Origin: an uncultured Bacteroidales bacterium
Lineage (GTDB): Bacteria; Bacteroidota; Bacteroidia; Bacteroidales; F082
NCBI GenBank assembly: GCA_900315175.1
Contig: OMYA01000004.1
Coordinates: forward strand, 1 to 64,000
Length of the DNA stretch: 64,000 nt
Reading direction: 5' to 3'
Below are positions 27,238 to 35,885 of the stretch, one piece after another. The notes below the pieces were generated by a model, which was not told where the DNA came from, ran no database searches, and saw only the letters and a list, made by a program, of their open reading frames with translations. Numbering within the stretch: the first letter of the stretch is position 1; each line of letters begins with the position of its first letter. The position numbers and the translations under genes are program-made.

Positions 27238-27788
27238 TAAAACATCAGGTTTTCATATCGCCAAACGAGGTTAAAGTCGATGGTAAAGCGTTGACACACA
27301 ACGAGAAAGGTTCGGCATTGCTTACTGAACTCTATCGCAATCATATAGGAGATTATCCGAAGTTTTTCAAAATGGATACTTTGAGCAAATTAGGATTCAT
27401 AGCTTCGGAACTCCTTTTAAATATTGAGGGAGACAGAAGTTTCGAGCCTCGTGAGGACCGCGCCGTCATCTTGTTCAACAGAAACGCGTCTTTGCAAGCC
27501 GACACGCATTATCAGTCGACGATTCAAGACCCGGGAAGCTTCTTCCCCAGCCCTGCAGCCTTTGTTTACACCCTGCCTAACATAGTGACCGGAGAAATCT
27601 CCATACGCAACAAGTATTTCGGCGAGACATCGTTCATCGTGATTGATGATTACGACGAGCAGATTATCATGAAAAACCTCAAAAATGCATTCCAAGACCC
27701 TATGACGACAAGTATCATCGGCGGCTGGGTCGACTGCAGCGACGAAGAACATTTTGAAGCGACATTGTTTCTTGTATATAAATTTTGA
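27234..27788 (+). CDS. Truncated ketosynthase-like protein
   Basis: The 184-residue protein contains one recognisable part of the thiolase fold: a region with AVILFNRNASLQAD and FPSPAAFVYTLPNIVTGEISIRNKYFGE, which in full-length ketosynthases precedes the nucleophile elbow. No active-site cysteine or histidines are present. Homologous short proteins follow a ketosynthase in flexirubin-type loci. It could be a non-catalytic partner of the upstream enzyme, to which it is coupled by a four-base overlap. A fold prediction would test that. The stop codon falls within an AT-rich repeat. Confidence 0.65.
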   Translation: MIKHQVFISPNEVKVDGKALTHNEKGSALLTELYRNHIGDYPKFFKMDTLSKLGFIASELLLNIEGDRSFEPREDRAVILFNRNASLQADTHYQSTIQDPGSFFPSPAAFVYTLPNIVTGEISIRNKYFGETSFIVIDDYDEQIIMKNLKNAFQDPMTTSIIGGWVDCSDEEHFEATLFLVYKF

Positions 27789-27838
27789 ATGTTGAATTTT
27801 AAATTTTGAATGTTAAATTTTAAATCTTAAATATTTTT
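27780..27838. repeat. AT-rich degenerate tandem repeat
   Basis: Copies of AATTTTGAATGTT and AATTTTAAAT alternate between the truncated ketosynthase-like gene and the second ACP gene. They resemble other low-complexity intergenic repeats in this window (24.5, 47.6 and 49.0 kb). Confidence 0.6.
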
Positions 27839-28096
27839 ATGGACGAATTAATTTACACTTTAAAACAGCAGATTATTGAAGCTTTGAACCTCGAAGACAT
27901 GAAACCGGAAGACATCGATGAGAACGCTTCATTGTTTGGCGAAGGTCTTGGCCTCGACAGCATTGACGCTCTTGAACTTATCGTGATGATGGAGAAGAAT
28001 TACGGCATCAAGCTTCAGGACCCGGCGAAAGGCAAGGAAATTTTCAAGTCGGTGGCTGTGATGGCTGATTTTATTGCAAAAAACAGAACAAAATAA
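27839..28096 (+). CDS. Acyl carrier protein 2
   Basis: The 85-residue acidic carrier protein has the attachment serine in GLGLDSIDALELIVMME (about residue 40), longer and more acidic around the serine than carrier 1. Its stop codon directly abuts the start of the large ketosynthase, which suggests the two work together during elongation. Confidence 0.93.
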   Translation: MDELIYTLKQQIIEALNLEDMKPEDIDENASLFGEGLGLDSIDALELIVMMEKNYGIKLQDPAKGKEIFKSVAVMADFIAKNRTK

Positions 28097-30307
28097 ATGA
28101 CAAATCCCATTCTGATAACGGGTTGCGGCGTCGTCTCGGCGATTGGAAACAACAAGGCGGAAACTTTGGATGCCTTGCTGAACAACCGAAGTGGCGTTGG
28201 ACCGCTTGTCTACCTCAAAACGGAGCATAAGGAATTTCCTGTCGGCGAGGTCAAGATGAGCGACGAAGAGATGCGTAAAAGGCTGAATATCAGCGACAAC
28301 GCCATCACAACACGCACCGCTTTGATGGGAATGACAGCCCTCGACGAGGCTCTTAAAGACGCAAAAATCACGCCGGAGCTGATTCCAGAAATCGGTTTTA
28401 TCTCGGGCACGACAGTAGGCGGCATGGACATGAGCGAGCAGTTTTACCTTGACTACGTCAACAACGAGAAACACAGGGAATACATCGCTGTTCACGACTG
28501 CGGGAGCTGCTCCGAGATGACCGCTGAGCACTTCGGCAAGTTCGCGTTCATCACCACCTTATCGACGGCATGCTCATCAGCGGCAAACGCTATCATATTG
28601 GGAGCCAACATGATACGCTGCGGCAAAGCCAGTATCGTTGTCGTGGGAGGCAGCGAATGCATCACCAAATTCCATCTCAACGGATTCAACTCGCTGATGA
28701 TTTTAGACACCCAATGGTGCCGTCCGTTCGATGCCACCAGAGCCGGCCTGAACCTCGGCGAAGGCGCGGCATACCTCGTTTTGGAATCGGAAGAGAGTGC
28801 GAAAAAACGTGGCGTGAAAGCACAAGCCATACTCTCCGGCTATGGCAACGCCTGCGACGCCTTCCATCAGACAGCATCGTCGCCCGACGGCGAAGGAGCC
28901 TTCAGGGCAATGAAAGAAGCACTGCAACTCGCTGATATCAAACCAGATAAGATTGACTACATCAACGCACACGGCACTGGGACACCGAATAATGACGCAA
29001 GCGAAAGCGCAGCGGTGAAGCGACTTTTCGGTGACAACGTGCCTCCTATGTCTTCGACAAAACAGTTCACGGGGCACACGACAAGCGCATCAGGCTCAAT
29101 CGAGGCAGTGTTTTGTATCTTGGCGTTACAAAACGGATTTGTGCCAGTCAACTTAAACTGGTCACAGCCAATGGAAGACGGTATAGTGCCTGTGCATCAA
29201 ACAGTTAAGAAAGAACTCAAGCATATCTTGTGCAACGCTTTCGGCTTCGGCGGCAACGACTCATCACTGCTTTTATCAAAATACGAAACCAGTTTGATAA
29301 GTTCAGAAACCACAACGCCGATATATGTTTTATCAGCAAAACAGATTTCTGTCCAACAACCACTTTGCGAGGACTGGATGACACAACCTGTTGTGTATCA
29401 GCAGCCTTTCAACCGCTCCATCGACCCGAGTTTCAAGGATTACATCTCGCCTATCGAGGCTCGAAGGATGGGCAAGATTCTGAAACGCGCAATCGCAACA
29501 TCTAAAGAAGCTATAAAAGCATCGGGATTGGACAGCGTTGACGCCATCATCACCGGGACAGGCTACGGATGCATTGAAAACACTGAGTTTTTCCTCGAAG
29601 CGCTCTCGAAAGACGGCGAACAGATGCTAAGTCCGACATATTTCATGCAGTCGACACACAACACTATCAGCTCGTTGGTCGCAATTCAAACGAAAAATCA
29701 CGGCTATAATGTGACTTACGCACACAAAGGCATATCGTTCGACAGTGCTTTGCAGGACGCGGTTTTGCAGATGCGACTTGGCAAGATAAACTCAGCCTTG
29801 ATTGGCGGTCACGACGAGCTCACCGAGACGTTTTACCGCATCTTGAAAAAAGGCGGCATGATGGGCAAGGACGACGAAATGTGCGGGGAAGCCGCCGTTT
29901 CAGTGGTCTTGAGCACAAAGAACGACAACTATCTCTGTAAGTTGGTTAATTTCAACATGTTACATAAGCCGACTATGGAGAAATTAAAAGCTGTGGCAAA
30001 AGATTTCCAAGCAGATTATATTCTAACCGGAATAAGCGGAAATAATAAAAGTGACAAGCTTTATCTTACAGAGACAAAAGAGTTATTCGGAGACGCTAAG
30101 TTACTGAAATACAAGCACATCTTTGGCGAAAGCTTCACCTCGTCAGGCATAGCTGTCTATGTGGCAGCGCATTGTCTAAAGGCTGGTAAGATTCCAGCAC
30201 ATCTGTTTGTAAATCAAACAGAGATTTGTGGCAAAAAACCATCTAAAATATTGATTTTCAACCATTCAGATGGCAATAATTATTCATTAACATTATTGAA
30301 GGCATAA
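28097..30307 (+). CDS. Ketosynthase fused to a chain-length-factor-like domain
   Basis: The 736-residue protein consists of two thiolase-fold halves. Residues 1 to about 395 are an active ketosynthase: Cys in LSTACSSAANAI (about 159), His in NAHGTGTPNND (about 295), His in FTGHTTSASGS (about 330), and the end NAFGFGGNDSSLLL. From about 410 a second, diverged half begins, with ISPIEARRMGKILKRA, SPTYFMQSTHNTISS, then YAHKGISFDSAL where an active ketosynthase would carry the nucleophilic cysteine. That half therefore resembles a chain-length factor. In most aryl-polyene loci these are two genes forming a heterodimer; here they are one chain. The product should control polyene length. Confidence 0.88.
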   Translation: MTNPILITGCGVVSAIGNNKAETLDALLNNRSGVGPLVYLKTEHKEFPVGEVKMSDEEMRKRLNISDNAITTRTALMGMTALDEALKDAKITPELIPEIGFISGTTVGGMDMSEQFYLDYVNNEKHREYIAVHDCGSCSEMTAEHFGKFAFITTLSTACSSAANAIILGANMIRCGKASIVVVGGSECITKFHLNGFNSLMILDTQWCRPFDATRAGLNLGEGAAYLVLESEESAKKRGVKAQAILSGYGNACDAFHQTASSPDGEGAFRAMKEALQLADIKPDKIDYINAHGTGTPNNDASESAAVKRLFGDNVPPMSSTKQFTGHTTSASGSIEAVFCILALQNGFVPVNLNWSQPMEDGIVPVHQTVKKELKHILCNAFGFGGNDSSLLLSKYETSLISSETTTPIYVLSAKQISVQQPLCEDWMTQPVVYQQPFNRSIDPSFKDYISPIEARRMGKILKRAIATSKEAIKASGLDSVDAIITGTGYGCIENTEFFLEALSKDGEQMLSPTYFMQSTHNTISSLVAIQTKNHGYNVTYAHKGISFDSALQDAVLQMRLGKINSALIGGHDELTETFYRILKKGGMMGKDDEMCGEAAVSVVLSTKNDNYLCKLVNFNMLHKPTMEKLKAVAKDFQADYILTGISGNNKSDKLYLTETKELFGDAKLLKYKHIFGESFTSSGIAVYVAAHCLKAGKIPAHLFVNQTEICGKKPSKILIFNHSDGNNYSLTLLKA

Positions 30308-30309
30308 TT

Positions 30310-30663
30310 ATGTGGAGACTGATAGGACTTGTATCAATGCAGACTTTTTTCCTCGCCGGAGGTCAGGTTTTCCTGAAGCTCGCGATGGAGAAACTGCCAA
30401 AATTTGAGTGGACTTGGGCATATTTCAGAGCAGTATTGGTCGACTGGTGGCTGCTTGCCTGCGGCGTTAGTTTCGGTGTCGCGACAGTGTTATGGCTTTA
30501 TATTTTGAAAAAATTCCCGTTCAGTCAAGCCTATCCCCTCACCAGCCTCTCGTTCGTGTTCGGAATGATAGCCGCATGGCTCGTTTTCGGTGAGGCAGTG
30601 CCATTCTCCAGATGGATTGGTCTGATACTCGTCGTCGCAGGTTGTTTCTTAATAATGAAATGA
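30310..30663 (+). CDS. Small DMT/EamA-type membrane protein
   Basis: The 117-residue protein has four predicted membrane helices and the pattern of half-size DMT transporters (FLAGGQVFLKLAM near the start, LTSLSFVFGMIAAWLVFGE in helix 3-4). Similar small proteins occur in polyene and undecaprenyl-lipid flippase contexts (ArnE/F-like). It may help flip a lipid-linked intermediate across the inner membrane; that is inference from its place between the ketosynthase and the LolA-like gene. Confidence 0.75.
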   Translation: MWRLIGLVSMQTFFLAGGQVFLKLAMEKLPKFEWTWAYFRAVLVDWWLLACGVSFGVATVLWLYILKKFPFSQAYPLTSLSFVFGMIAAWLVFGEAVPFSRWIGLILVVAGCFLIMK

Positions 30664-30664
30664 T

Positions 30665-31258
30665 ATGAAAAAGCTATATCTCATTGGTTTTCTGATACTT
30701 ACAAGCATTTTAGGCTTCGCTCAATCGAACGATGAAATTATGGAAATGCTTACACAACAAGCTGCGTCAATGCGATGCATGAACTGCCGTTTTACACAAC
30801 AAAAAACAATGGCCATGCTTGCAGAACCGACTGTATCTGAAGGGCTTATGAGTTATAATGCACCCGACAAGATGCGTTGGGAATACACCTCACCCTACTC
30901 GTTCGCTCTTTTAGTCGACGGTGAAAAAATAACCAAGATTACTGATGGCAACGAAGAAGTTCTCGATGCCAAATCGGGCAGGATATATCAGGGAATTGTG
31001 AACATCATAATGAGCAGCGCAACAGGTCAGAAACTTTTCGACAAATCGATGTTTGACGTAGCAATTACTGATGATGGCGAGTTTTGGAAAGCCGAAATGA
31101 AGCCTAAAAAACACAACATGAAACGCATGTTTTCCTTGCTCACTTTCTATTTTGGGAAAGACAACAACATCATAAGCAAAGTGGAGATGACCGAGGCTGG
31201 CGGCGATGTTACGACAATACAGTTTTACGACATGAAAATCAATGAGTTATGCGACTGA
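30665..31258 (+). CDS. LolA-like periplasmic carrier
   Basis: The 197-residue protein has a signal peptide (about 1-19, ending GFAQ) and a LolA/LolB-type half-barrel: NCRFTQQKTMAMLAEPTVSEG, APDKMRWEYTSPYSFALLVDGE and KMRWEY-type motifs are diagnostic. LolA normally ferries lipoproteins to the outer membrane. Cluster-specific copies in aryl-polyene loci probably carry the lipid-linked pigment. Cysteines in MRCMNCRF are unusual and could form a disulfide. Its 3' end overlaps the next gene by ten bases. Confidence 0.83.
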   Translation: MKKLYLIGFLILTSILGFAQSNDEIMEMLTQQAASMRCMNCRFTQQKTMAMLAEPTVSEGLMSYNAPDKMRWEYTSPYSFALLVDGEKITKITDGNEEVLDAKSGRIYQGIVNIIMSSATGQKLFDKSMFDVAITDDGEFWKAEMKPKKHNMKRMFSLLTFYFGKDNNIISKVEMTEAGGDVTTIQFYDMKINELCD

Positions 31259-31626
31259 CAGAAGGTTTTTTCATTATAGAGACAATTCACTACATTGAAG
31301 GTGGTTTTGAGGCTGTTTTGCGCACAAACCCGGAGCATCATATATACAAAGCTCATTTTCCTGGAAGTCCAATAACGCCAGGCGTTTGCGTTATTCAAGC
31401 TGCTGGTGAATTGCTCGAAAACAAGCTCGGTCGCAAGCTCTATCTGCAAAGCATAAAAAACGTCAAATTTCTGATGGTGATAATACCTGAAGAAGGCAAA
31501 AGAATAAGATACAATTTTTCAAATATCGTCGAAGACGAAAGCAGTGTAAAGGCACAGGTCGTAGTGAGCGACGATGCTATTGTTTATGCTAAAATATCAT
31601 TGATTTTCAGCTATGTACGACTATAA
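31249..31626 (+). CDS. Hotdog-fold 3-hydroxyacyl-ACP dehydratase, second (FabZ-like)
   Basis: The 125-residue protein has the FabZ catalytic loop YKAHFPGSPITPGVCVIQAA, with the catalytic histidine near residue 35 and the hotdog central helix after it. It should catalyse the dehydration that gives each conjugated double bond. Unlike the first hotdog protein at 25679, the H-x-F-P-G-x-P-x-x-P-G motif is intact, so this is the more certain dehydratase of the two. Both ends overlap neighbouring genes. Confidence 0.88.
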   Translation: MRLTEGFFIIETIHYIEGGFEAVLRTNPEHHIYKAHFPGSPITPGVCVIQAAGELLENKLGRKLYLQSIKNVKFLMVIIPEEGKRIRYNFSNIVEDESSVKAQVVVSDDAIVYAKISLIFSYVRL

Positions 31627-32362
31627 CACATCGAAAATTTGCGTGGTGATGCCGACATATAACAATGCAGGCACGCTTCGTGACGTGGTGGAACGCACTT
31701 TGCAGTTCTGCCCCGATGTAATAGTTGTAAACGACGGATGCTCAGACACTTCCGCTGAAATTTTAGCTTCGTTTGGAGATAAGATTACCGTTGTCGATTA
31801 TGGTAAAAACCGAGGAAAAGGTTATGCTCTCAAACAAGGTTTTAAAAAAGCTAAAGACCTCGGCTTCGATTACGCCATAAGCATTGACAGCGACGGTCAG
31901 CATTTCCCGGAAGATATTCCATTGTTTATCAAGACCTTAGAGACACATCCAAACGCCTTGATAGTAGGAAGTCGCAACCTCAACGAGCAGAATATGCCTG
32001 GAAAAAACACCTTCGCGAACAAGTTTTCCAATTTCTGGTTCAAGGTTCAAACAGGCGTCAATCTGCCAGACACCCAAACAGGCTATCGTCTGTATCCATT
32101 GAAAAACCTGCCGAATCTGAGGCTTTTGACTTCAAGATATGAAGCAGAGTTAGAACTTTTGGTCGGAGCAGCTTGGCGCGGAACCGACCTGATACCTATA
32201 AAGATTAACGTGTTCTATCCGAAGGCCGAGGAACGCGTCACACACTTCCGCCCATTTTGGGACTTCCTCAGAATCAGTGTGTTAAACACTTTCTTGTGCA
32301 TTTTGGCCGTCGTTTATGGTCTGCCTTCACGATTTATTAGAAGAAGGAGGTCGCATGACTAA
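31613..32362 (+). CDS. Family 2 glycosyltransferase (DPM1-like)
   Basis: The 249-residue GT-A protein has CVVMPTYNNAGTL near the start and VNDGCSDTS. The metal-binding ISIDSDGQHFPEDI lies near 104, with QTGYRLYPL near 163 and a C-terminal hydrophobic segment (ISVLNTFLCILAVVYGL) that could anchor it. This is the dolichol-phosphate-mannose synthase-like type, which transfers a sugar to a lipid phosphate or a similar acceptor. Homologues are regular members of aryl-polyene and flexirubin loci, where their exact acceptor is unproven. It overlaps both flanking genes. Confidence 0.85.
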   Translation: MYDYNTSKICVVMPTYNNAGTLRDVVERTLQFCPDVIVVNDGCSDTSAEILASFGDKITVVDYGKNRGKGYALKQGFKKAKDLGFDYAISIDSDGQHFPEDIPLFIKTLETHPNALIVGSRNLNEQNMPGKNTFANKFSNFWFKVQTGVNLPDTQTGYRLYPLKNLPNLRLLTSRYEAELELLVGAAWRGTDLIPIKINVFYPKAEERVTHFRPFWDFLRISVLNTFLCILAVVYGLPSRFIRRRRSHD

Positions 32363-35300
32363 GTTCTTCCTTAAAATATACGACTTCTTGTCGAAAAAGA
32401 AAGCTTTTTCAATAGTTTTATTATTGATAATCATAGCTTTATGCGCATTCTCTGCATTAAAACTTGATTACAAGGAAAACATTGCCGACTTTTTACCGAC
32501 AGACCCTGAAAAGGAAAAATACGCCTCTGTTTACGACGATTTGAGCAATCAAGGACAAATCACAGTCATCTTTTCAGGCGACGACATGGACGAATTGATG
32601 AGTGCCTTGGATGATTTCGAATCGAATTGGGAAGAATCAGATACTGCTTTATTAGTCAGCGACTTACGATGCAAAGTTGATGACGGATTGGTCTTCGATG
32701 CCATTGATTTCATCCGTCAAAATCAGCCGTTGTTTTTGACTGACGACGACTATAGACGTATGGATTCGCTGCTTGCTGAGCCTGATTATGTGTCGACATG
32801 CATGCAGAACATCAAGCGGATGCTGGCGTTTCCGACGGCGAGCTTCGTCATCGAAGGCGTGCAGGCCGACCCATTAAATCTTTATTCGCCAACGCTTCAA
32901 CGCCTTAACGCCCTCAACGCAACTGAAGGCTATCGTGTTGAAGATGAATATCTTTTCAACGAAGCTGGCGACAAGGCATTTGCGTTTCTCACCTCCCCTT
33001 TCTCGGGCAGCGACACCAAAAATAATGCAATTCTTGTTGACCTGATTGATAATGTCATCAGTCTGACAGAAAAACAACATCAAAATATAAAGATTTCTGC
33101 TGTCGGTGCGCCAACGATTGCTGTCACCAACGCACAACAGGTCAAGAATGACAGTTTTCTTTCAATCGCCTTTGCTATCGTATTGATTTTCAGCATCTTG
33201 ATATTTACAATGGCAAGGAAACGCAACCTATTATGGTTGGGAATCTCCATAATGTTCGGCTGGGTTTTCGCTTTGGCTATAATCACGCTTTTCAAGGCCA
33301 GCATCTCCATCATCGTGGTGGGCATAGGCTCAGTGATTGTTGGCATTGCCGTGAATTACCCGCTTCATTATCTTGACCATATCAAGCAGGAGCCAAACAA
33401 ACGCGAGGCGCTGAAAGACGTGATTCAGCCTTTGGTGATTGGCAATATCACCACTGTAGCCGCTTTTGCATGCCTAATCTTCGTGAAAGCCGAGGCAATG
33501 CATGATTTGGGACTTTTCGGTGCCTTAATGTTGGTTGGCACAATACTCTTCGTGATGATTTTCCTACCCTTGTTTGCCGTATCGCCAAAGAAAACTCACA
33601 AACTCTTCGTCGACAACGGTAAGGAGCCATCAGAGAGATGGAGAAAAATCAAACTCTACGCATTTTGGCCAATTGTTATTATCACATTGATACTCAGCTA
33701 CTTCTGTCAAGATACAGTGTTCGACGCCGATTTGCACAACATCAATTACATGACGGAGCAACAGAAAGAAGATTTGGCAATCTTGAGTGAGTCGTTAAAT
33801 AATGATGGTGAGACAGATTTGATCTATGTCGTTTCGGAAGGCAAGGATCTGCAGGTGGCTTTGGAAAAAAATGAGGTGATAATTAATAATTTGAAGACGG
33901 ATTTTCATCCGTCTCTACACCCATCTACATCCATTTCCGGTCCAAACGGCTTGCTCCCATCAATTGAAAAACAGCAGCAATCGCTTGAAAAATGGACTGA
34001 TTTCTGGCAAAGGCACGCAGATATCGCAGAAACAGTAAAAAAAGAAGCTGTAAAAGTCGGTTTTACTCCAGAAGCTTTCAAAACGTTTACACAAAATATT
34101 GATAAACAATATGTTACAAAGTCAGTAGATGAGATGGGAGCCTTGTCCGAGTTGTGCAAGGCTTACACTTTGCAACATGATTCTTTGACGAGAATCGTGG
34201 ATTTTGTAAAAGTCCCAGCCAGTGAGTCAGAATTGCTGAAACAGCAGTTGCGGCAGGCATTGCCGGAGAATTCCTTCGCTTTCAGCATCAGCGACGTTGG
34301 CAACAACCTCGTCAATGCGCTATCTGACGACTTCGACTACATTTTATACGTGTGCAGCATCGTCGTTTTCTTCTTCCTTTGTTTGTCGTTCGGCAGACTT
34401 GAATTATCGATTTTAGCCTTCTTGCCGCTTACCATCGGATGGGCTTGGATATTGGGAATCATGCACTTAAGTGCGATAAAGTTCAATATCGTTAACATCA
34501 TTTTGGCAACGTTTATCTTCGGTCAGGGCGATGATTATACAATTTTTATTACCGAAGGCCTGCTCTATGAGTATGCTTACGGCAAAAAAATGCTGAAAAA
34601 CTACCGTAACAGCGTGATTCTCTCAGGAATCCTGATGTTTATAGGCATAGGAACGCTTATTTTTGCAAAACACCCGGCGATGAAATCGTTGGCCGAAGTG
34701 GCAATCATCGGCATGGCGACAGTAGTTTTCATGGCGTGCTACCTCCCTCCTATCGTTTTCGGCTGGCTCACCAAGAAAAAAGGTCAGCTTCGCGAGGTAC
34801 CATTGACGCTAAAACGCATACTTTACACCGCTTTGACGCTGCTCGTCTTCTTCTTGTCAGCTTTCGTTATAGTAACGCCTTTGACGTTGATTTACATAGT
34901 GTTATGGCCTCGCACCAAGAACAAACGCTATCGTTATCACCAAATGATAATGTATTTCATGCGCATCGCGTTGAAGCTGTTGCCTGGCGTTAAGTTCAGC
35001 CTCAATAACAGTCACGGCGAGAAGTTCGACAAGCCTGCTGTTATCATTTCCAATCACCAATCACACCTCGATTTGCTGTGCACCATGATGCTTCATCCGA
35101 AAGTCGTTTTGCTTACTACCGACTGGGTCTGGAAGAACCCTATTTATGGTGTAATCATCAGGTTTGCCGAATTCTATCCGGTTTCCGACGGCTACGACAA
35201 GAACGTTGGACGTCTGCAAAACCTTGTAAAACGAGGCTATTCCGTCGTTGTCTTCCCAGAAGGCACGCGTTCAGTGACTGGCGAAATCATACGCTTCCAC

Positions 35301-35885
35301 AAGGGCGCTTTCCAACTGGCTCAAGCATTGAACGTTGATATTTTACCTATTTTCATCCATGGCGCACATGATGTGATGCCTAAAAACGATTTCGTACTGC
35401 GAGAAGGCAAACTGCATGTCGAGATCGGACAAAGAATGCCGTCAGACAAAGTTATATCATTGGATGCCAAGGAGTTAAGAACACAATTCCACGACTATTA
35501 CGTCAAGCATCTTGAAGAAATAAGGAAAGAACGCGAAGACGTGAACTATGTTTTGCCGTTTGTGAGATACAAATATATATATAAAGGTAATGATGTTGAA
35601 CGTTCAGTTCGCGCCTGTTTGAAGAAGATAAAATCTCATGCAAATGACATTAACTCTCTGAATTACAACAGCATAGCCATCACAAACAGCGGCTTGGGCG
35701 AACTCGCATGGACGATAGCTTTGGTGCATCGCGACACGCAGATTTATGCTTTTGAGGCTGACGAAGACAAATATCTTATCGCGTCGCATTGCAGCTATAT
35801 ACCTAACAATTTGCATTTTGTAAAAGACGACAAAATTCTCACGACATACGATTATTTAATTGATAATCAATCATTTCTAAAATGA
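32355..35885 (+). CDS. Trifunctional MMPL transporter / acyltransferase / methyltransferase-like fusion
   Basis: This 1176-residue three-part protein begins at the ATG preceded by AAGGAGGTCGC. Residues 1 to about 815 are an RND/MMPL exporter with two sets of membrane helices around two periplasmic domains (HpnN-like). About 880-1080 is a PlsC-type acyltransferase with NHQSHLDLL and FPEGTRSVTGEIIRFHKGAF. The last ~90 residues contain AITNSGLGELAWTIALVH and YAFEADEDKYLIA, resembling the SAM-binding part of a class I methyltransferase, but this part is too short for a full enzyme. The exporter should move the lipid-linked polyene towards the outer membrane, and the acyltransferase could add a fatty acid. 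It overlaps its neighbours by eight and four bases. Confidence 0.88.
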   Translation: MTKFFLKIYDFLSKKKAFSIVLLLIIIALCAFSALKLDYKENIADFLPTDPEKEKYASVYDDLSNQGQITVIFSGDDMDELMSALDDFESNWEESDTALLVSDLRCKVDDGLVFDAIDFIRQNQPLFLTDDDYRRMDSLLAEPDYVSTCMQNIKRMLAFPTASFVIEGVQADPLNLYSPTLQRLNALNATEGYRVEDEYLFNEAGDKAFAFLTSPFSGSDTKNNAILVDLIDNVISLTEKQHQNIKISAVGAPTIAVTNAQQVKNDSFLSIAFAIVLIFSILIFTMARKRNLLWLGISIMFGWVFALAIITLFKASISIIVVGIGSVIVGIAVNYPLHYLDHIKQEPNKREALKDVIQPLVIGNITTVAAFACLIFVKAEAMHDLGLFGALMLVGTILFVMIFLPLFAVSPKKTHKLFVDNGKEPSERWRKIKLYAFWPIVIITLILSYFCQDTVFDADLHNINYMTEQQKEDLAILSESLNNDGETDLIYVVSEGKDLQVALEKNEVIINNLKTDFHPSLHPSTSISGPNGLLPSIEKQQQSLEKWTDFWQRHADIAETVKKEAVKVGFTPEAFKTFTQNIDKQYVTKSVDEMGALSELCKAYTLQHDSLTRIVDFVKVPASESELLKQQLRQALPENSFAFSISDVGNNLVNALSDDFDYILYVCSIVVFFFLCLSFGRLELSILAFLPLTIGWAWILGIMHLSAIKFNIVNIILATFIFGQGDDYTIFITEGLLYEYAYGKKMLKNYRNSVILSGILMFIGIGTLIFAKHPAMKSLAEVAIIGMATVVFMACYLPPIVFGWLTKKKGQLREVPLTLKRILYTALTLLVFFLSAFVIVTPLTLIYIVLWPRTKNKRYRYHQMIMYFMRIALKLLPGVKFSLNNSHGEKFDKPAVIISNHQSHLDLLCTMMLHPKVVLLTTDWVWKNPIYGVIIRFAEFYPVSDGYDKNVGRLQNLVKRGYSVVVFPEGTRSVTGEIIRFHKGAFQLAQALNVDILPIFIHGAHDVMPKNDFVLREGKLHVEIGQRMPSDKVISLDAKELRTQFHDYYVKHLEEIRKEREDVNYVLPFVRYKYIYKGNDVERSVRACLKKIKSHANDINSLNYNSIAITNSGLGELAWTIALVHRDTQIYAFEADEDKYLIASHCSYIPNNLHFVKDDKILTTYDYLIDNQSFLK

